Part shown: one piece after another, positions 9,345 through 18,783 of the stretch | Numbering within the stretch: the stretch's first letter is position 1 | Layout: the number at the start of each line of letters is the position of its first letter | From: JAZDFC01 sp043808235 | GTDB taxonomy: Bacteria > Bacteroidota > Ignavibacteria > Ignavibacteriales > Melioribacteraceae | Length of the DNA stretch: 64,000 nucleotides | Assembly: GCA_043808235.1 (NCBI GenBank) | Contig: JAZDFC010000080.1 | Location: 110,777 to 174,776, forward strand | Reading direction: 5' to 3' | The notes under the pieces: model-generated | Told to the model about the DNA's origin: nothing | Database searches by the model: none | The model's input: only the letters and a program-made list of their open reading frames with translations | Translations under genes and position numbers: made by a program

Positions 9345-10003
9345 GAATATGCGGAATCATAATCAGCGCCGGATTATCTGAGCGGATGGGTACGGATAAA
9401 GCATTGCTTAACTACAATGGAATTCCGTTCGTCATTCAAATTATTTTGAATCTTTCAAAAGTCTGTGAGAAGATTATAGTAGTTACCAGACATAACTCAG
9501 AGAAAATAAAAATCTCAATTGAAGAATTTTTTTTGTCACACAATCTTCTCAACAATGAAACAATTAGTCAATTCAGGCATGCTGAACTTAAAGACGCAAA
9601 AGAAAAAGTAAAGGTAATTTTTAACCCGGATTATGAAACCGGGATGTTCACTTCGCTTCAAAAGGGAATAGGGGAAGCATTGAATTACGATTGGACTATT
9701 TATCATTTTGTTGACCAGCCAATGTTGCAGGAGAATTTTTACAGTGATTTGATTTCTCAAACAGATGAGACATATGATTGGATACAGCCGGAATATAAAG
9801 GAAAGAAAGGTCACCCGATAGTATTTCGCAAATCAATTTATGACATGATACTAAACTCGCCGCAGGAATCTTCATTGAAAGAAATTAGCAACAATGAAAT
9901 TATAAAAAAGAAATTATGGGATTGCGGTTACCCCGAAGTATTGAATGATATCGATACTCCGGATATTTATTACGAATTAACAAACGGAAGAACATGGATA
10001 TAA
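9341..10003 (+). CDS. mocA: MocA-like molybdenum cofactor cytidylyltransferase
   Basis: The start was set at 9341, which makes a four-base overlap with the upstream gene and follows a GGAAGGA ribosome site; 220 residues. The nucleotidyltransferase signature IISAGLSERMGTDKALL is at the N terminus, and HFVDQP with a later KGHPIVF motif matches the MobA/MocA fold. MocA attaches CMP to molybdopterin to make the cytosine dinucleotide cofactor used by many xanthine dehydrogenase-type hydroxylases. It overlaps xdhC by ten bases. The context, two hydroxylases plus XdhC, makes maturation of these enzymes its obvious role. Confidence 0.85.
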   Translation: MRICGIIISAGLSERMGTDKALLNYNGIPFVIQIILNLSKVCEKIIVVTRHNSEKIKISIEEFFLSHNLLNNETISQFRHAELKDAKEKVKVIFNPDYETGMFTSLQKGIGEALNYDWTIYHFVDQPMLQENFYSDLISQTDETYDWIQPEYKGKKGHPIVFRKSIYDMILNSPQESSLKEISNNEIIKKKLWDCGYPEVLNDIDTPDIYYELTNGRTWI

Positions 10004-10803
10004 TTAAAAAAATAGCCGAGTTAAGTGAGTCGAATAATTCATTTGTACTTGCTACAGTTGTAAATATCGAAGGCTCGGTTCCCGGTAAGATTGGATTTAA
10101 GCTGATAACAAAAAGCGACGGAACAACGTTCGGAACAATCGGCGGCGGAGCCATCGAAAAAAAAGTTATCGAAGAATCACTTAATCGGATTTCTTCGCGC
10201 GAGAGCGGAACAAAAGAATATTTGCTTTCCGATAAGTTAACAGTTGTAAGCGGAGATGAAGAAGTTGTCCCTATGATGTGCAGCGGCAAAGTATGGATTT
10301 ACTTCGAAGTATTCGGCGCCACCCAGGAAGTTTATATTTTCGGCGGCGGACATGTAGGAAGCGCACTTTTGTATTTTCTTTCGAAATTGAATTACTACAC
10401 AACACTGATTGATAACAGGATTGAGTTTGCAAATAAAGAAAAGAATCCGTTTGCAGCCAAAATTATTTGCAGCGATTATATTGAGTACGCAAAAAGTTTT
10501 AATCCGAAACCGGAATCATATTTTGTAATTCTTACACACGGCCATGTTTTTGATTATAAAATTTTAAAGACGATATGTGAAAGAAAGATTGAAGCGAAAT
10601 ATATTGGTGTAATCGGTTCGCGCACTAAATCTGCCGGAATGATAAAGAAGTTAAAAGAAGAACTTGGTGATGATATCGATTTATCAAAATTGCATACGCC
10701 GGTAGGATTACAAATCGGCGGAAGCACAGCCGAGGAAATAGCGCTTTCAATCGCCGCGGAGATACAATCAATTTGCTTCGGCGAAAACAAAAAGAAATGG
10801 TAA
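9994..10803 (+). CDS. xdhC: XdhC/CoxI-family hydroxylase maturation protein
   Basis: 269 residues. The N-terminal CoxI-like domain contains VLATVVNIEGSVPGK and the GTIGGGAIE motif; the C-terminal Rossmann domain begins with FGGGHVG at about residue 112 and includes GVIGSRTKS. XdhC proteins bind molybdenum cofactor, help its sulfuration and hand it to xanthine dehydrogenase. It overlaps mocA and precedes xdhA by 225 bases, so maturation factors lie directly upstream of the second hydroxylase. Length is normal for the shorter XdhC proteins. Confidence 0.88.
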   Translation: MDIIKKIAELSESNNSFVLATVVNIEGSVPGKIGFKLITKSDGTTFGTIGGGAIEKKVIEESLNRISSRESGTKEYLLSDKLTVVSGDEEVVPMMCSGKVWIYFEVFGATQEVYIFGGGHVGSALLYFLSKLNYYTTLIDNRIEFANKEKNPFAAKIICSDYIEYAKSFNPKPESYFVILTHGHVFDYKILKTICERKIEAKYIGVIGSRTKSAGMIKKLKEELGDDIDLSKLHTPVGLQIGGSTAEEIALSIAAEIQSICFGENKKKW

Positions 10804-10844
10804 TTATATTCTTTTGGGATTGCTTGCAATCTTACAATGCGATT

Positions 10845-10930
10845 CTTTGAGTCTTAGTGTCTTTGTGGCTATTTATAATTTTGAGTCATTCATAAATGGT
10901 ATTTTGCCACAAAGACTCGAAGACACAAAG
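10845..10930. repeat. Imperfect inverted repeat, family shared with 22383-22445
   Basis: Two 25-base arms (10845-10869 and 10906-10930) are inverted copies with three mismatches, ending in CTTTGTGGC / GCCACAAAG. A related inverted repeat is at 22383-22445. Such a structure after xdhC could act as a transcript-stabilising hairpin, but there is no T-run, so a classical terminator is unlikely. It looks like a dispersed palindromic element. Confidence 0.7.
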
Positions 10931-11028
10931 GGACGAAAAGAATTCTAAACTAATCCCTTTGAGAATAAATTTAATTTAAAAGTTGGAATAATCTAAAATA
11001 ATATTTGAGAAAATAACGGAGAGAAAAA

Positions 11029-12447
11029 ATGAACTCTGCCGTAAAATTTATTTGCAACAACGAAGAAATATCCGTCAACATTCATCCCGCAACAACACTG
11101 CTCGATTACATTCGCAAGCAATTGAGATTGACGGGCACAAAAGAATCATGCCGGGAAGGCGACTGCGGTTCATGCGCTGTACTCGTCGGACAGTTGGTTG
11201 GCGGCGAAGTAAATTATTGTGTTGAGAATTCATGCATACTTCCAATTGGAGCAATCCACGGTAAACATATAGTTACAATCGAAGGATTGAGCAGCGAAAC
11301 GCTTAACACAATTCAAAAAATATTTGTTGAAGAAGGCGCAACACAATGCGGATTCTGCACCCCCGGGTTTATAATTTCTTTAACAGGATATTTATTGTCA
11401 AATCCAGAAACAGATTATGCGGACGCAATCAATTCATTAGATGGCAATATTTGCAGATGCACGGGCTATTCATCCATTCGCAGAGTCGCAGCAAAAGTTT
11501 TACAATACATGGATGAAGACGGGGACAACTCTACTAATCATTTTCAAAAGCTGATGGACAAAAAAATAATCCCGGAATATTTTAAAACCATTGCAAGTAG
11601 ATTGACAAATATTGAGCCGTTAATTTTCCCGGAAGAAATTCCATCACAGAAAATAATCGGCGGCGGAACGGATTTGTTTGTGCAAAGATGGGAAGAGTTA
11701 CTACATTCGGATGTAAAGTTTCTGCACAAGGAAAACGAAGATGATTTCATATTTGTACGCGAAGGTAGAGTCTTCATTAATTCAAGAACAACCGTAAATG
11801 AATTCATGCATTCACCGGTTATTGGAAATGTTATTCCGCAAATAAAAGAATTTTTAAAACTTTTCGGCTCAAATCCAATCCGGAACCGCGCTACGATTGG
11901 CGGAAACATTGTTAACGCCTCACCGATTGGCGACATCTCAAATTTTCTTTTAGCATTCGATTCGACTTTGCATTTGAGAAATTCCGGAAATGAAAGGGAA
12001 GTTGAATTAAAGAAATTCTACATTGATTATAAGAAGTGCGATTTGCGACCGGGAGAATTCATAGATAAAATCAGCTTCGCTTTACCGGATAAAAAATACC
12101 ATCTCAATTTTGAAAAGGTATCGCGCCGGACGTATCTTGATATCGCAAGCGTGAATACGACAATTCTGATTGCAGAAGAAAACATGAAAATCAAAAAGAT
12201 TCATCTTTCTGCCGGCGGAGTTTTTCCTTACCCGCTTTATCTCTCGCGGACATCAGAGTATTTAAAAGGGAAAATCATTTCGGAAAAAATAATCGGCGAA
12301 GCCGTAAAAATCGCGAAGGAAGAAATCAAACCAATCTCCGATGCGCGCGGCAGTGTCGAATACAAACGGCTTCTACTCGGACAGTTAATCAAGGCGCACT
12401 TTATCAAACTATTTCTCCGATTATTTGATGTGGAGGAATTAGCATGA
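11029..12447 (+). CDS. xdhA: Xanthine dehydrogenase small subunit (2Fe-2S plus FAD)
   Basis: 472 residues in the XdhA layout. The first 2Fe-2S cluster uses Cys41, Cys46 and Cys49 in CREGDCGSC; the second uses CGFCTPG near residue 108 and ICRCTGY near 144. After a linker, the FAD domain shows IGGGTDLFVQ near 211 and IRNRATIGGNIVNASPIGD near 284. It carries electrons from molybdopterin to NAD+ or another acceptor. A clear GGAGAG ribosome site precedes the ATG. It overlaps xdhB by four bases. This two-subunit enzyme differs from the three-subunit one at the left edge, so the locus holds two distinct hydroxylases. Confidence 0.93.
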   Translation: MNSAVKFICNNEEISVNIHPATTLLDYIRKQLRLTGTKESCREGDCGSCAVLVGQLVGGEVNYCVENSCILPIGAIHGKHIVTIEGLSSETLNTIQKIFVEEGATQCGFCTPGFIISLTGYLLSNPETDYADAINSLDGNICRCTGYSSIRRVAAKVLQYMDEDGDNSTNHFQKLMDKKIIPEYFKTIASRLTNIEPLIFPEEIPSQKIIGGGTDLFVQRWEELLHSDVKFLHKENEDDFIFVREGRVFINSRTTVNEFMHSPVIGNVIPQIKEFLKLFGSNPIRNRATIGGNIVNASPIGDISNFLLAFDSTLHLRNSGNEREVELKKFYIDYKKCDLRPGEFIDKISFALPDKKYHLNFEKVSRRTYLDIASVNTTILIAEENMKIKKIHLSAGGVFPYPLYLSRTSEYLKGKIISEKIIGEAVKIAKEEIKPISDARGSVEYKRLLLGQLIKAHFIKLFLRLFDVEELA

Positions 12448-14708
12448 AATATTATGATTGGATACAACACGTAAAAGGTTCCTCACAATTTATTGATGAC
12501 ATTACATTACCGGAAGGCTGTCTTCACGCTGCAATTTATTATTCGAATGTTGCGCATGCAAAAATAAAAAATCTGATTCTTGACGAAGCGTTGAACACTG
12601 CCGGTGTGAAAGAAGTAATAACTTACAAAGATATTCCAGGTGAGAACCAGATTGGCGGAATAATTCCCGATGAAACTTTGTTAGCGGAAAATCATATTCA
12701 TTATTCGGGCGAACCGATTGCGATAGTTGTTGGAGAAACAATTCATTCCGCAAGAGAAGCAGTTCGAAAAATAAAAATTGTGATAGAAGAATTGGAACCG
12801 GTAACCGATCCGCGCGCGGCATTTGCGAATAGCAATATTCTTATCCCGCCAATGATCTTTTCACTCGGTGATGTTGATGATGCATGGAAAGAATGTGATT
12901 TTTTAGTTGAAGGAAAAGTAGAATCCGGCGCGCAGGAACATCTCTATCTTGAAACACAAGGCTCAATTGCGTCGCCGGTTGAAGGAGGCGGAGTGAAAAT
13001 AATTTCATCAACTCAAGGACCGACTGCTGTGCAAAAAGCGGCTTCGCGTGTGCTCGGAATTTCAATGAACAAAATTGAGGTGGATGTTTTGAGACTGGGC
13101 GGCGGATTCGGCGGTAAAGAAGATCAAGCAACTCCGTTTGGATGTATGGCTGCGCTGGCAGCATTCAATTTGAAGAAGCCGGTCAAATTAGTATTGAACA
13201 GAAAAGATGATCTCCGCATTACCGGCAAACGGCATCCGTATTCATCGGATTATAAAATCGGTTTGACAAAGGAAAGAAAGATACTCGCTTACGAAGCAGT
13301 ATTTTATCAAAACGGCGGAGCGGTTGCGGATTTGTCACCGGCAATTTTACAACGGACAATGTTCCATGCAACCAACAGTTATTTCATCCCTAATGTAAAG
13401 GCAACCGGTTATAGCTGCAAAACAAATCTTCCGCCGTTTACTGCATTCCGCGGATTCGGCGGTCCGCAGGCAATGTTTGTTCTCGAAAGCGCAATTCATA
13501 AAGCGGCGGCTGCGCTTGGTATTGATGCATCGGTAATCCAGGAAAAGAATTTGTTGAGGGAAGGAGACGAATTTCCATACGGACAAAAAACAAAAGACTG
13601 CCACGCTAAGGTTTGCTGGAACAACGCAGTTGAGAATTATGAATTCGAAAAAAGTAAAAATGAAATTGCGGAGTTTAATTCGAAGAATAAATATTTAAAG
13701 AAAGGCATTTCTCTAATGCCCATTTGTTTTGGAATTTCTTTTACAAATACTTCGATGAACCAGGCAGGCGCGCTTGTGCACATTTACAAAGACGGAAGTG
13801 TTGGAATAAGCACCGCAGCGATTGAAATGGGGCAGGGCGTGAATACAAAAATGAGAGAGGTTGCGGGTAGGATTTTCGGAGCGGATGAAAGTAGAATTAA
13901 AATGGAATCGACGAACACTTCGAGAGTTGCAAATACTTCGCCAACGGCGGCAAGTTCCGCTGCGGACTTGAACGGCAAGGCGGTTGAGTCGGCAAGCAAC
14001 GAGTTAATGAAACGGCTCAAGGATTTTATATGTAAGTCAAACGGAATTACCGATAATAGAAAGATTGAAATTATTGATGAAAAGATTTTGATTGAAGGTA
14101 AAGAAACCGGGATGAACTGGGAGGAATTAATTTCGAAAGTGCATTTGAACCGAATCGATTTGAGCGCGCATGGATTTTATGCGACACCCGGAATTTATTT
14201 CGATACAAAAACTTCGAAAGGGGATGCATTCGCATATCATGTTTTCGGAACCGCGATAATTGAAGTAACCGTCGATTGCCTGCGCGGAACATTTGAAATT
14301 GATTCGGTGAAAGTTGTTCATGATTTCGGCGAGAGCATCGATAAACTTGTGGATAGGGGACAGGCGGAAGGCGCAATTGTGCAGGGACTCGGCTGGATGA
14401 CATGCGAAGAAGTTATTTACAATGATAAGGGAATTTTACTCACCGATACGCTCTCGACATACAAGGTGCCGGATATTCACTTTGCGCCGGAAAAGTTGGA
14501 ATTGCAATTCCTTGAGAACAGTTCCAACCCGATGGGGATATTCAAATCCAAAGCTATCGGCGAGCCACCGTTTATGTACGGAATCGGCGCTTACTTCGCG
14601 GTAGCTAATGCAATGAAGGCGTACAATCCTTCGGTTGAGATTAATTACAGAGCACCGATGACGCATGAGCGGGTGCTTTTAATTCTGAATCCCGTTTCAA
14701 CAGAATGA
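12444..14708 (+). CDS. xdhB: Xanthine dehydrogenase molybdopterin-binding subunit
   Basis: 754 residues, full length for XdhB. The molybdopterin loop LGGGFGGKED is near residue 217. TAFRGFGGPQ near 333 contains the substrate-binding arginine of true xanthine dehydrogenases, and the REGD motif near 372 corresponds to the region of the second purine-binding glutamate. The catalytic glutamate should be in KAIGEPPF near residue 705. Conservation of these residues favours xanthine or hypoxanthine as substrate. It overlaps xdhA (ATGA), and its transcript runs into a region with two hairpins. There is no selenocysteine codon; selenium, if used, would be a labile cofactor. Confidence 0.93.
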   Translation: MKYYDWIQHVKGSSQFIDDITLPEGCLHAAIYYSNVAHAKIKNLILDEALNTAGVKEVITYKDIPGENQIGGIIPDETLLAENHIHYSGEPIAIVVGETIHSAREAVRKIKIVIEELEPVTDPRAAFANSNILIPPMIFSLGDVDDAWKECDFLVEGKVESGAQEHLYLETQGSIASPVEGGGVKIISSTQGPTAVQKAASRVLGISMNKIEVDVLRLGGGFGGKEDQATPFGCMAALAAFNLKKPVKLVLNRKDDLRITGKRHPYSSDYKIGLTKERKILAYEAVFYQNGGAVADLSPAILQRTMFHATNSYFIPNVKATGYSCKTNLPPFTAFRGFGGPQAMFVLESAIHKAAAALGIDASVIQEKNLLREGDEFPYGQKTKDCHAKVCWNNAVENYEFEKSKNEIAEFNSKNKYLKKGISLMPICFGISFTNTSMNQAGALVHIYKDGSVGISTAAIEMGQGVNTKMREVAGRIFGADESRIKMESTNTSRVANTSPTAASSAADLNGKAVESASNELMKRLKDFICKSNGITDNRKIEIIDEKILIEGKETGMNWEELISKVHLNRIDLSAHGFYATPGIYFDTKTSKGDAFAYHVFGTAIIEVTVDCLRGTFEIDSVKVVHDFGESIDKLVDRGQAEGAIVQGLGWMTCEEVIYNDKGILLTDTLSTYKVPDIHFAPEKLELQFLENSSNPMGIFKSKAIGEPPFMYGIGAYFAVANAMKAYNPSVEINYRAPMTHERVLLILNPVSTE

Positions 14709-14716
14709 AGAAAAAC

Positions 14717-14815
14717 CTGCCGGCAGTTATTCGATTGAATTTCTTGGCTGTCACGAACCAATTCGTGACAGTGATACAACAATAAATAGAACGGTCCTGA
14801 AATGGTTCATGACCG
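14717..14815. repeat. Decayed T9SS sorting-domain scrap and two hairpins after xdhB
   Basis: In one frame from about 14709 the bases encode EKPAGSYSIEF, the wording of the middle of a T9SS sorting domain, which then stops making sense. A perfect 10-bp hairpin follows at 14748-14771 (CTGTCACGAA, loop CCAA, TTCGTGACAG), then a second at 14792-14815 with one mismatch. The first resembles the hairpin at 22269-22292. This looks like the debris of a lost secreted-protein gene invaded by palindromes. Confidence 0.55.
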
Positions 14816-14926
14816 CCAGGTGGAAATACATGAAATGATTCCCTGAAAAGTCGGGGCAGGCGATGTTCGCAAATCGTTCTTAAAAAAAAATATAAAGTGG
14901 TTATTGAATTATAAGGAGCGGGTTTT

Positions 14927-15382
14927 ATGAAAAATGTGATTATCTTATTATTGATGCTCTCAATCCGGCTTTTGGCGCAGGAGGATTCGGTATACTGCAA
15001 AAGACTCATTGAAGAAAGAGATCGCATTATTGATCCAAAATTAATATCTCATCCAGTGATGGAAATACCGGAGTTTATAGGCAGAATGGACAGCCTGATA
15101 ACATTAATTACTAATCCGCCGTATCCGCAAGCAGCTACAGAAAACAAAATTGAGGGAAAGGTTTATATAACATTTATCGTAGATACTAATGGAGTGCCTT
15201 GCTGTTTTGAAATTCAACAAAGAAAGCAACTTGGATATGGCTGTGAAGAGTCGGCATTAAAATACTTAAAGGAACTTAATCTTAGATTCACTCATGCAGT
15301 TTATCCGGCAACAACCGGTAAAAAGGTGCCGGAAAAAATTGTATTGCCGGTAACATTTTCGCTAAAGAATAGGAAAGAATAA
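14927..15382 (+). CDS. Secreted/periplasmic TonB C-terminal domain protein
   Basis: 151 residues. A short signal peptide ends near LLAQ (residue 17). The C-terminal two thirds match a TonB-type domain: YPQAATENKIEGKVYITFIV (about residues 65-84), then DTNGVP, and a final strand ending PVTFSL. Stand-alone TonB domains without a membrane anchor or proline-rich linker are common in Bacteroidetes and are of uncertain role. A good GGAG ribosome site stands eight bases before the ATG. No TonB receptor lies beside it. Confidence 0.7.
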   Translation: MKNVIILLLMLSIRLLAQEDSVYCKRLIEERDRIIDPKLISHPVMEIPEFIGRMDSLITLITNPPYPQAATENKIEGKVYITFIVDTNGVPCCFEIQQRKQLGYGCEESALKYLKELNLRFTHAVYPATTGKKVPEKIVLPVTFSLKNRKE

Positions 15383-15787
15383 AATACTAGCAAATATTTT
15401 TTTCGGCTGAAAAACTAGCTGGCAGTTATTCGGTTGAATTTGATGCAGATGGTCTTTCGAGCGAAGTTTATTTCTATCAACTTCGAGTAGGAGAATTTAT
15501 TCAAACGAAGAAAATGATTCTTCAACAGTAAAACGTATGTTTTAACTTATTTCAAGAACAACTTTCTTTCACAGATTAATATTTGTTAATTCACTAAAAA
15601 AGTTTAGCGAGATGAAAAAAAAATTTAATAATTCTTTGAGAATCCCAAACCCCATGGGAAAAAAGAATGGAACAACATTACAAATTGTTTGGATTTTTAA
15701 ATGGATTTAGCAAAAACATTTATTTTGATGTTGATTTTATGTTATTTGATTATAAATTTCTATCTGAAATAATTCGAGAAGATAACA
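15383..15787. other. 405-base gene-poor region
   Basis: Contains the sorting-domain remnant described at 15409-15531. The remaining A/T-rich stretch (15532-15787) is an unusually long leader in front of the helicase gene. RNA helicase genes often have regulated leaders, but I see no recognised riboswitch or cold-shock element. Confidence 0.4.
15409..15531 (+). pseudogene. Remnant of a T9SS type A sorting domain
   Basis: An open stretch of 40 codons reads EKLAGSYSVEFDADGLSS, then EVYFYQLRVGEFIQTKKMIL and QQ-stop. This is the C-terminal half of a T9SS type A sorting domain with a normal stop, but nothing in frame upstream encodes the YPNPFNP half or a passenger protein. It is the tail of a deleted or rearranged secreted-protein gene. 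Confidence 0.8.
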
Positions 15788-17344
15788 TTGATTAAAAAAC
15801 TTGCTGGAAAACTGAAAAATTTTTTTGGTAAAAAACCAAAAGTTGTAAATGTTGCGGCTGTTGTACCAACTACGGAAACCAAACCAACAGCACGTCGGCA
15901 AAATCCTCCACGGAGTGAAAAACCGGTAGCCAAACATTCTCCGCGTAAACCTTTCAAAAAGGAAACGCCTGAAGAGTATAAGCTGCGTCATGAAAAACGT
16001 CTGCAAAAAAAACCGGTTGAGCATCCACCGCAGCCGGTAATAATACCGGAAGATTGGGATGATTCAATATTTAAAGTCCCGGTCGTAGATGGTAAAGCCC
16101 GCTTTCAGGATTTTAATATTGCAAAAGAAATTCTCCACGGAGTTTATGATCTGGGATTTAAATATTGCACTCAAGTACAGGCGGAAACTCTTCCAAAATC
16201 CCTACTTGGCGATGATGTTACCGCGCAGGCGCAAACCGGTACAGGAAAAACTGCTGCATTCCTAATTACGATTTTCAATCACATTATAAAAAATCCGATT
16301 GAAAAGAAACGGAAGCCCGGAACACCACGTTCGCTAATTCTTGCCCCTACACGCGAATTGGTTTTACAAATTGAAAAAGATGCGAGGAGTCTTGGCAAAT
16401 ATATTAATGCTGCAATCCTGTCGTTACTTGGCGGAATGGATTATGGGAAACAATTAAATTCTTTGCGCCGTGAATCTTGCGATATGTTGATTTGTACACC
16501 CGGACGGCTTCTTGATTTTATGCAGAAAAATTTGGTCGATCTGGGGAAGGTCGAAATTCTTATAATCGATGAAGCGGATAGAATGCTCGATATGGGATTC
16601 ATTCCTTCGGTAAAAAAGATTGTCGCCAGCACTCCGGCAAAAGCCAAACGCCAAACGATGTTTTTTAGCGCGACTCTTTCGGGGGATGTTAAACGACTTG
16701 CCGAATCATGGACGAGACAGGCATTCGAAATTACTGTTCTACCCGAAGATATTGCCGTGCAGAGTATCGAACAAATTACTTACATTACAACGGTTGCCGA
16801 AAAACCAACTCTTCTTTATAACATAATAATGAAGAAGAATTTGGAGCGGGTTCTGGTTTTTGTTAACCGGCGGGATGATGCAAAACGGCTGAAAGAGAAA
16901 TTTGAATTTTATAGAATTAGTTGCGCTCTCCTCTCAGGCGATGTTGAACAAAATCAGAGAATTAAAAGATTAGAAAAATTTAGAGAAGGCAAAGTGAGAG
17001 TGCTCGTTGCCACCGATGTTGCTTCGCGTGGAATTCATGTGGATGCTATTTCGCATGTGATAAATTACAACATGCCGCAGGATGTGGAAGAGTATGTCCA
17101 CCGCATCGGCAGAACCGGACGAGCCGGAGCTTCCGGCATCTCAATCAGTTTTGCTGATGAGGAGGATTCGCATGAAATACAGAAGTTGGAAGAATTTCTC
17201 GGTAAAAAAATAGAATGTAAATTCCCTGAGGATGACTTACTCGTACCGATACCTGAAAAGCACAAAACTGCTGAGTATAAACGTCCGGAAAATAAATCGT
17301 TCCCAAAGAAAAATTATCGGAGACCATACAGAAGAAAAGAATAA
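15788..17344 (+). CDS. DEAD-box ATP-dependent RNA helicase (RhlE-like)
   Basis: 518 residues, with a TTG start the best available (no in-frame ATG before the conserved core). A basic, proline/lysine-rich N-terminal extension (residues 1-80) precedes the helicase core. Motifs: AQTGTGKT near 146, PTRELVLQ near 187, TPGRLLDF, DEAD near 260, SAT, ATDVASRGIHVD and HRIGRTGRAG. The C-terminal tail is again rich in Lys/Arg/Tyr and should bind RNA. It would unwind structured RNA during ribosome assembly or decay. It stands alone, with a long A/T-rich leader. Confidence 0.9.
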   Translation: MIKKLAGKLKNFFGKKPKVVNVAAVVPTTETKPTARRQNPPRSEKPVAKHSPRKPFKKETPEEYKLRHEKRLQKKPVEHPPQPVIIPEDWDDSIFKVPVVDGKARFQDFNIAKEILHGVYDLGFKYCTQVQAETLPKSLLGDDVTAQAQTGTGKTAAFLITIFNHIIKNPIEKKRKPGTPRSLILAPTRELVLQIEKDARSLGKYINAAILSLLGGMDYGKQLNSLRRESCDMLICTPGRLLDFMQKNLVDLGKVEILIIDEADRMLDMGFIPSVKKIVASTPAKAKRQTMFFSATLSGDVKRLAESWTRQAFEITVLPEDIAVQSIEQITYITTVAEKPTLLYNIIMKKNLERVLVFVNRRDDAKRLKEKFEFYRISCALLSGDVEQNQRIKRLEKFREGKVRVLVATDVASRGIHVDAISHVINYNMPQDVEEYVHRIGRTGRAGASGISISFADEEDSHEIQKLEEFLGKKIECKFPEDDLLVPIPEKHKTAEYKRPENKSFPKKNYRRPYRRKE

Positions 17345-17466
17345 GGTTTGATGAACGGACAAAATTACTCATAAATATTTTTTCTTTGTCTGGGTGATGT
17401 TTATTTTTCAGTATATGTTTTTCATTTAGCGCCTGCTTCTTTTTAAAATATTTGATAGAGAGCTTT

Positions 17467-18663
17467 ATGGAATGGATTCTTCTGATTGGTTGGTTAATGA
17501 TAATCAACGGCGGCTTGGGCGGGCAGTACATTCTAAATTGGATGGGCAATCAGCCGGAATATATCGGTAATAAAGAAGTCGGTGTTTCGCCCGGCGTAAT
17601 GACATGGTGGCGCGAGATTTCGAAATTATTATGGGCAGTCATAGCAGTAAGCATCGAAGTGATTCGCGGAAAGGAAATAAAATATTTATGGCCGGGACTC
17701 CTTTCGATGGGCACCATTGTTATTTGTGCTTTCACCGGTGTAATTGAAAATATTGGATTCTTTTATCTGCCGCGTTTTTATTCACCGCATCTATTCGCAC
17801 CATACGTTAATGTGTACCTTGTAATGCTTCCTTTTTTCGGCAAAATTTTATTTAATTCTACAATACGCAAAGAACATTGGATTGGCGTTCTCCTTGTCGT
17901 AATCGGGCTTTCAGTTCCGCATATTCCCCGCATTTTAAGTAATGAATACGATCCCCGCACAGCGCTTGATTTTACAGCGGTTGTTTGGGTTATCATAATA
18001 AATTGCTGTCTTTGCTCTCAACACATATTGAATAATAAAACCGTTCAAACAGCTTTGAAGGGAGTAGGTCCGAATGCGCTTGTTGTTTGGCGGGAAATTT
18101 GGAAAATGCTTTTCATCAGTACCGCGCTTTTCATTTTCCCTTTAGTTGGGAATTTAATGAATGTGAATCTTCCCGAAAGTGTTGCAGCAGAGAAATTTGA
18201 AACAAGAGTTTTAACACAAGTCGATGAGAACAATAAGACTTTTCTTCTTAATAATTACACTAAAAGCGGGGAAGAATATTTTCTGAAAGATGATTTGCCT
18301 GAGGAAAATAGAGACCAGATCAAATCAATTTTATCCTCGGTTGGGTACGACAGATTTTTCTCACTTTTCGACGGAAACATTTTTCCGGAAAATTGGCTGC
18401 CGATACTTTTTGTAATTGCGGCGGGATTAACCGGCTACATTTACAGCTTTGGATTTTTTAAACTCTCAAAATTTTCAGCGCATCTATGGGTGCCGTATAC
18501 AAATCTCTGGCTTGGCGTATTACCGTTAGTTATGCTTCTGTTCGGAAAAGATGTAACAACATATCAAATTGTCGGCGCATTTTTTACTACAGCAGGATTA
18601 GTTGTTGGAGTCTCGGATTACAGACGGCATAAGGTTGAGGAGATAGAAAAGAAGTTCAAATAA
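17467..18663 (+). CDS. DMT/EamA-like multi-spanning membrane protein
   Basis: 398 residues from the ATG at 17467, chosen over the TTG at 17452 because GATAGAG lies six bases upstream. Two halves repeat the same pattern: WREI followed by membrane segments and (H)LF/WVPY.N..L..LP motifs occur near residues 43-115 and 200-370, typical of drug/metabolite transporters with internal duplication. About 9-10 membrane segments are visible, with a polar insert of about 80 residues between the halves (about 240-320). Substrate unknown. It could export a metabolite or work as a sensor; no partner gene adjoins it. Confidence 0.6.
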   Translation: MEWILLIGWLMIINGGLGGQYILNWMGNQPEYIGNKEVGVSPGVMTWWREISKLLWAVIAVSIEVIRGKEIKYLWPGLLSMGTIVICAFTGVIENIGFFYLPRFYSPHLFAPYVNVYLVMLPFFGKILFNSTIRKEHWIGVLLVVIGLSVPHIPRILSNEYDPRTALDFTAVVWVIIINCCLCSQHILNNKTVQTALKGVGPNALVVWREIWKMLFISTALFIFPLVGNLMNVNLPESVAAEKFETRVLTQVDENNKTFLLNNYTKSGEEYFLKDDLPEENRDQIKSILSSVGYDRFFSLFDGNIFPENWLPILFVIAAGLTGYIYSFGFFKLSKFSAHLWVPYTNLWLGVLPLVMLLFGKDVTTYQIVGAFFTTAGLVVGVSDYRRHKVEEIEKKFK

Positions 18664-18783
18664 AATTTGATGCATGCCCGGCCTAGACGAGGCACAATTT
18701 AAAATATTGTTTTTCCTATCGGAAAGATATAAATCGTTTGGCCTTGGCCGAATCTATTCACACTCTTAAGGAGATTTACCCAA

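Noticed and set aside
12444..14708. Selenocysteine in the xanthine dehydrogenase
   Set aside because: No in-frame TGA is seen within the conserved core; selenium dependence in this family concerns a labile cofactor, not an encoded residue.
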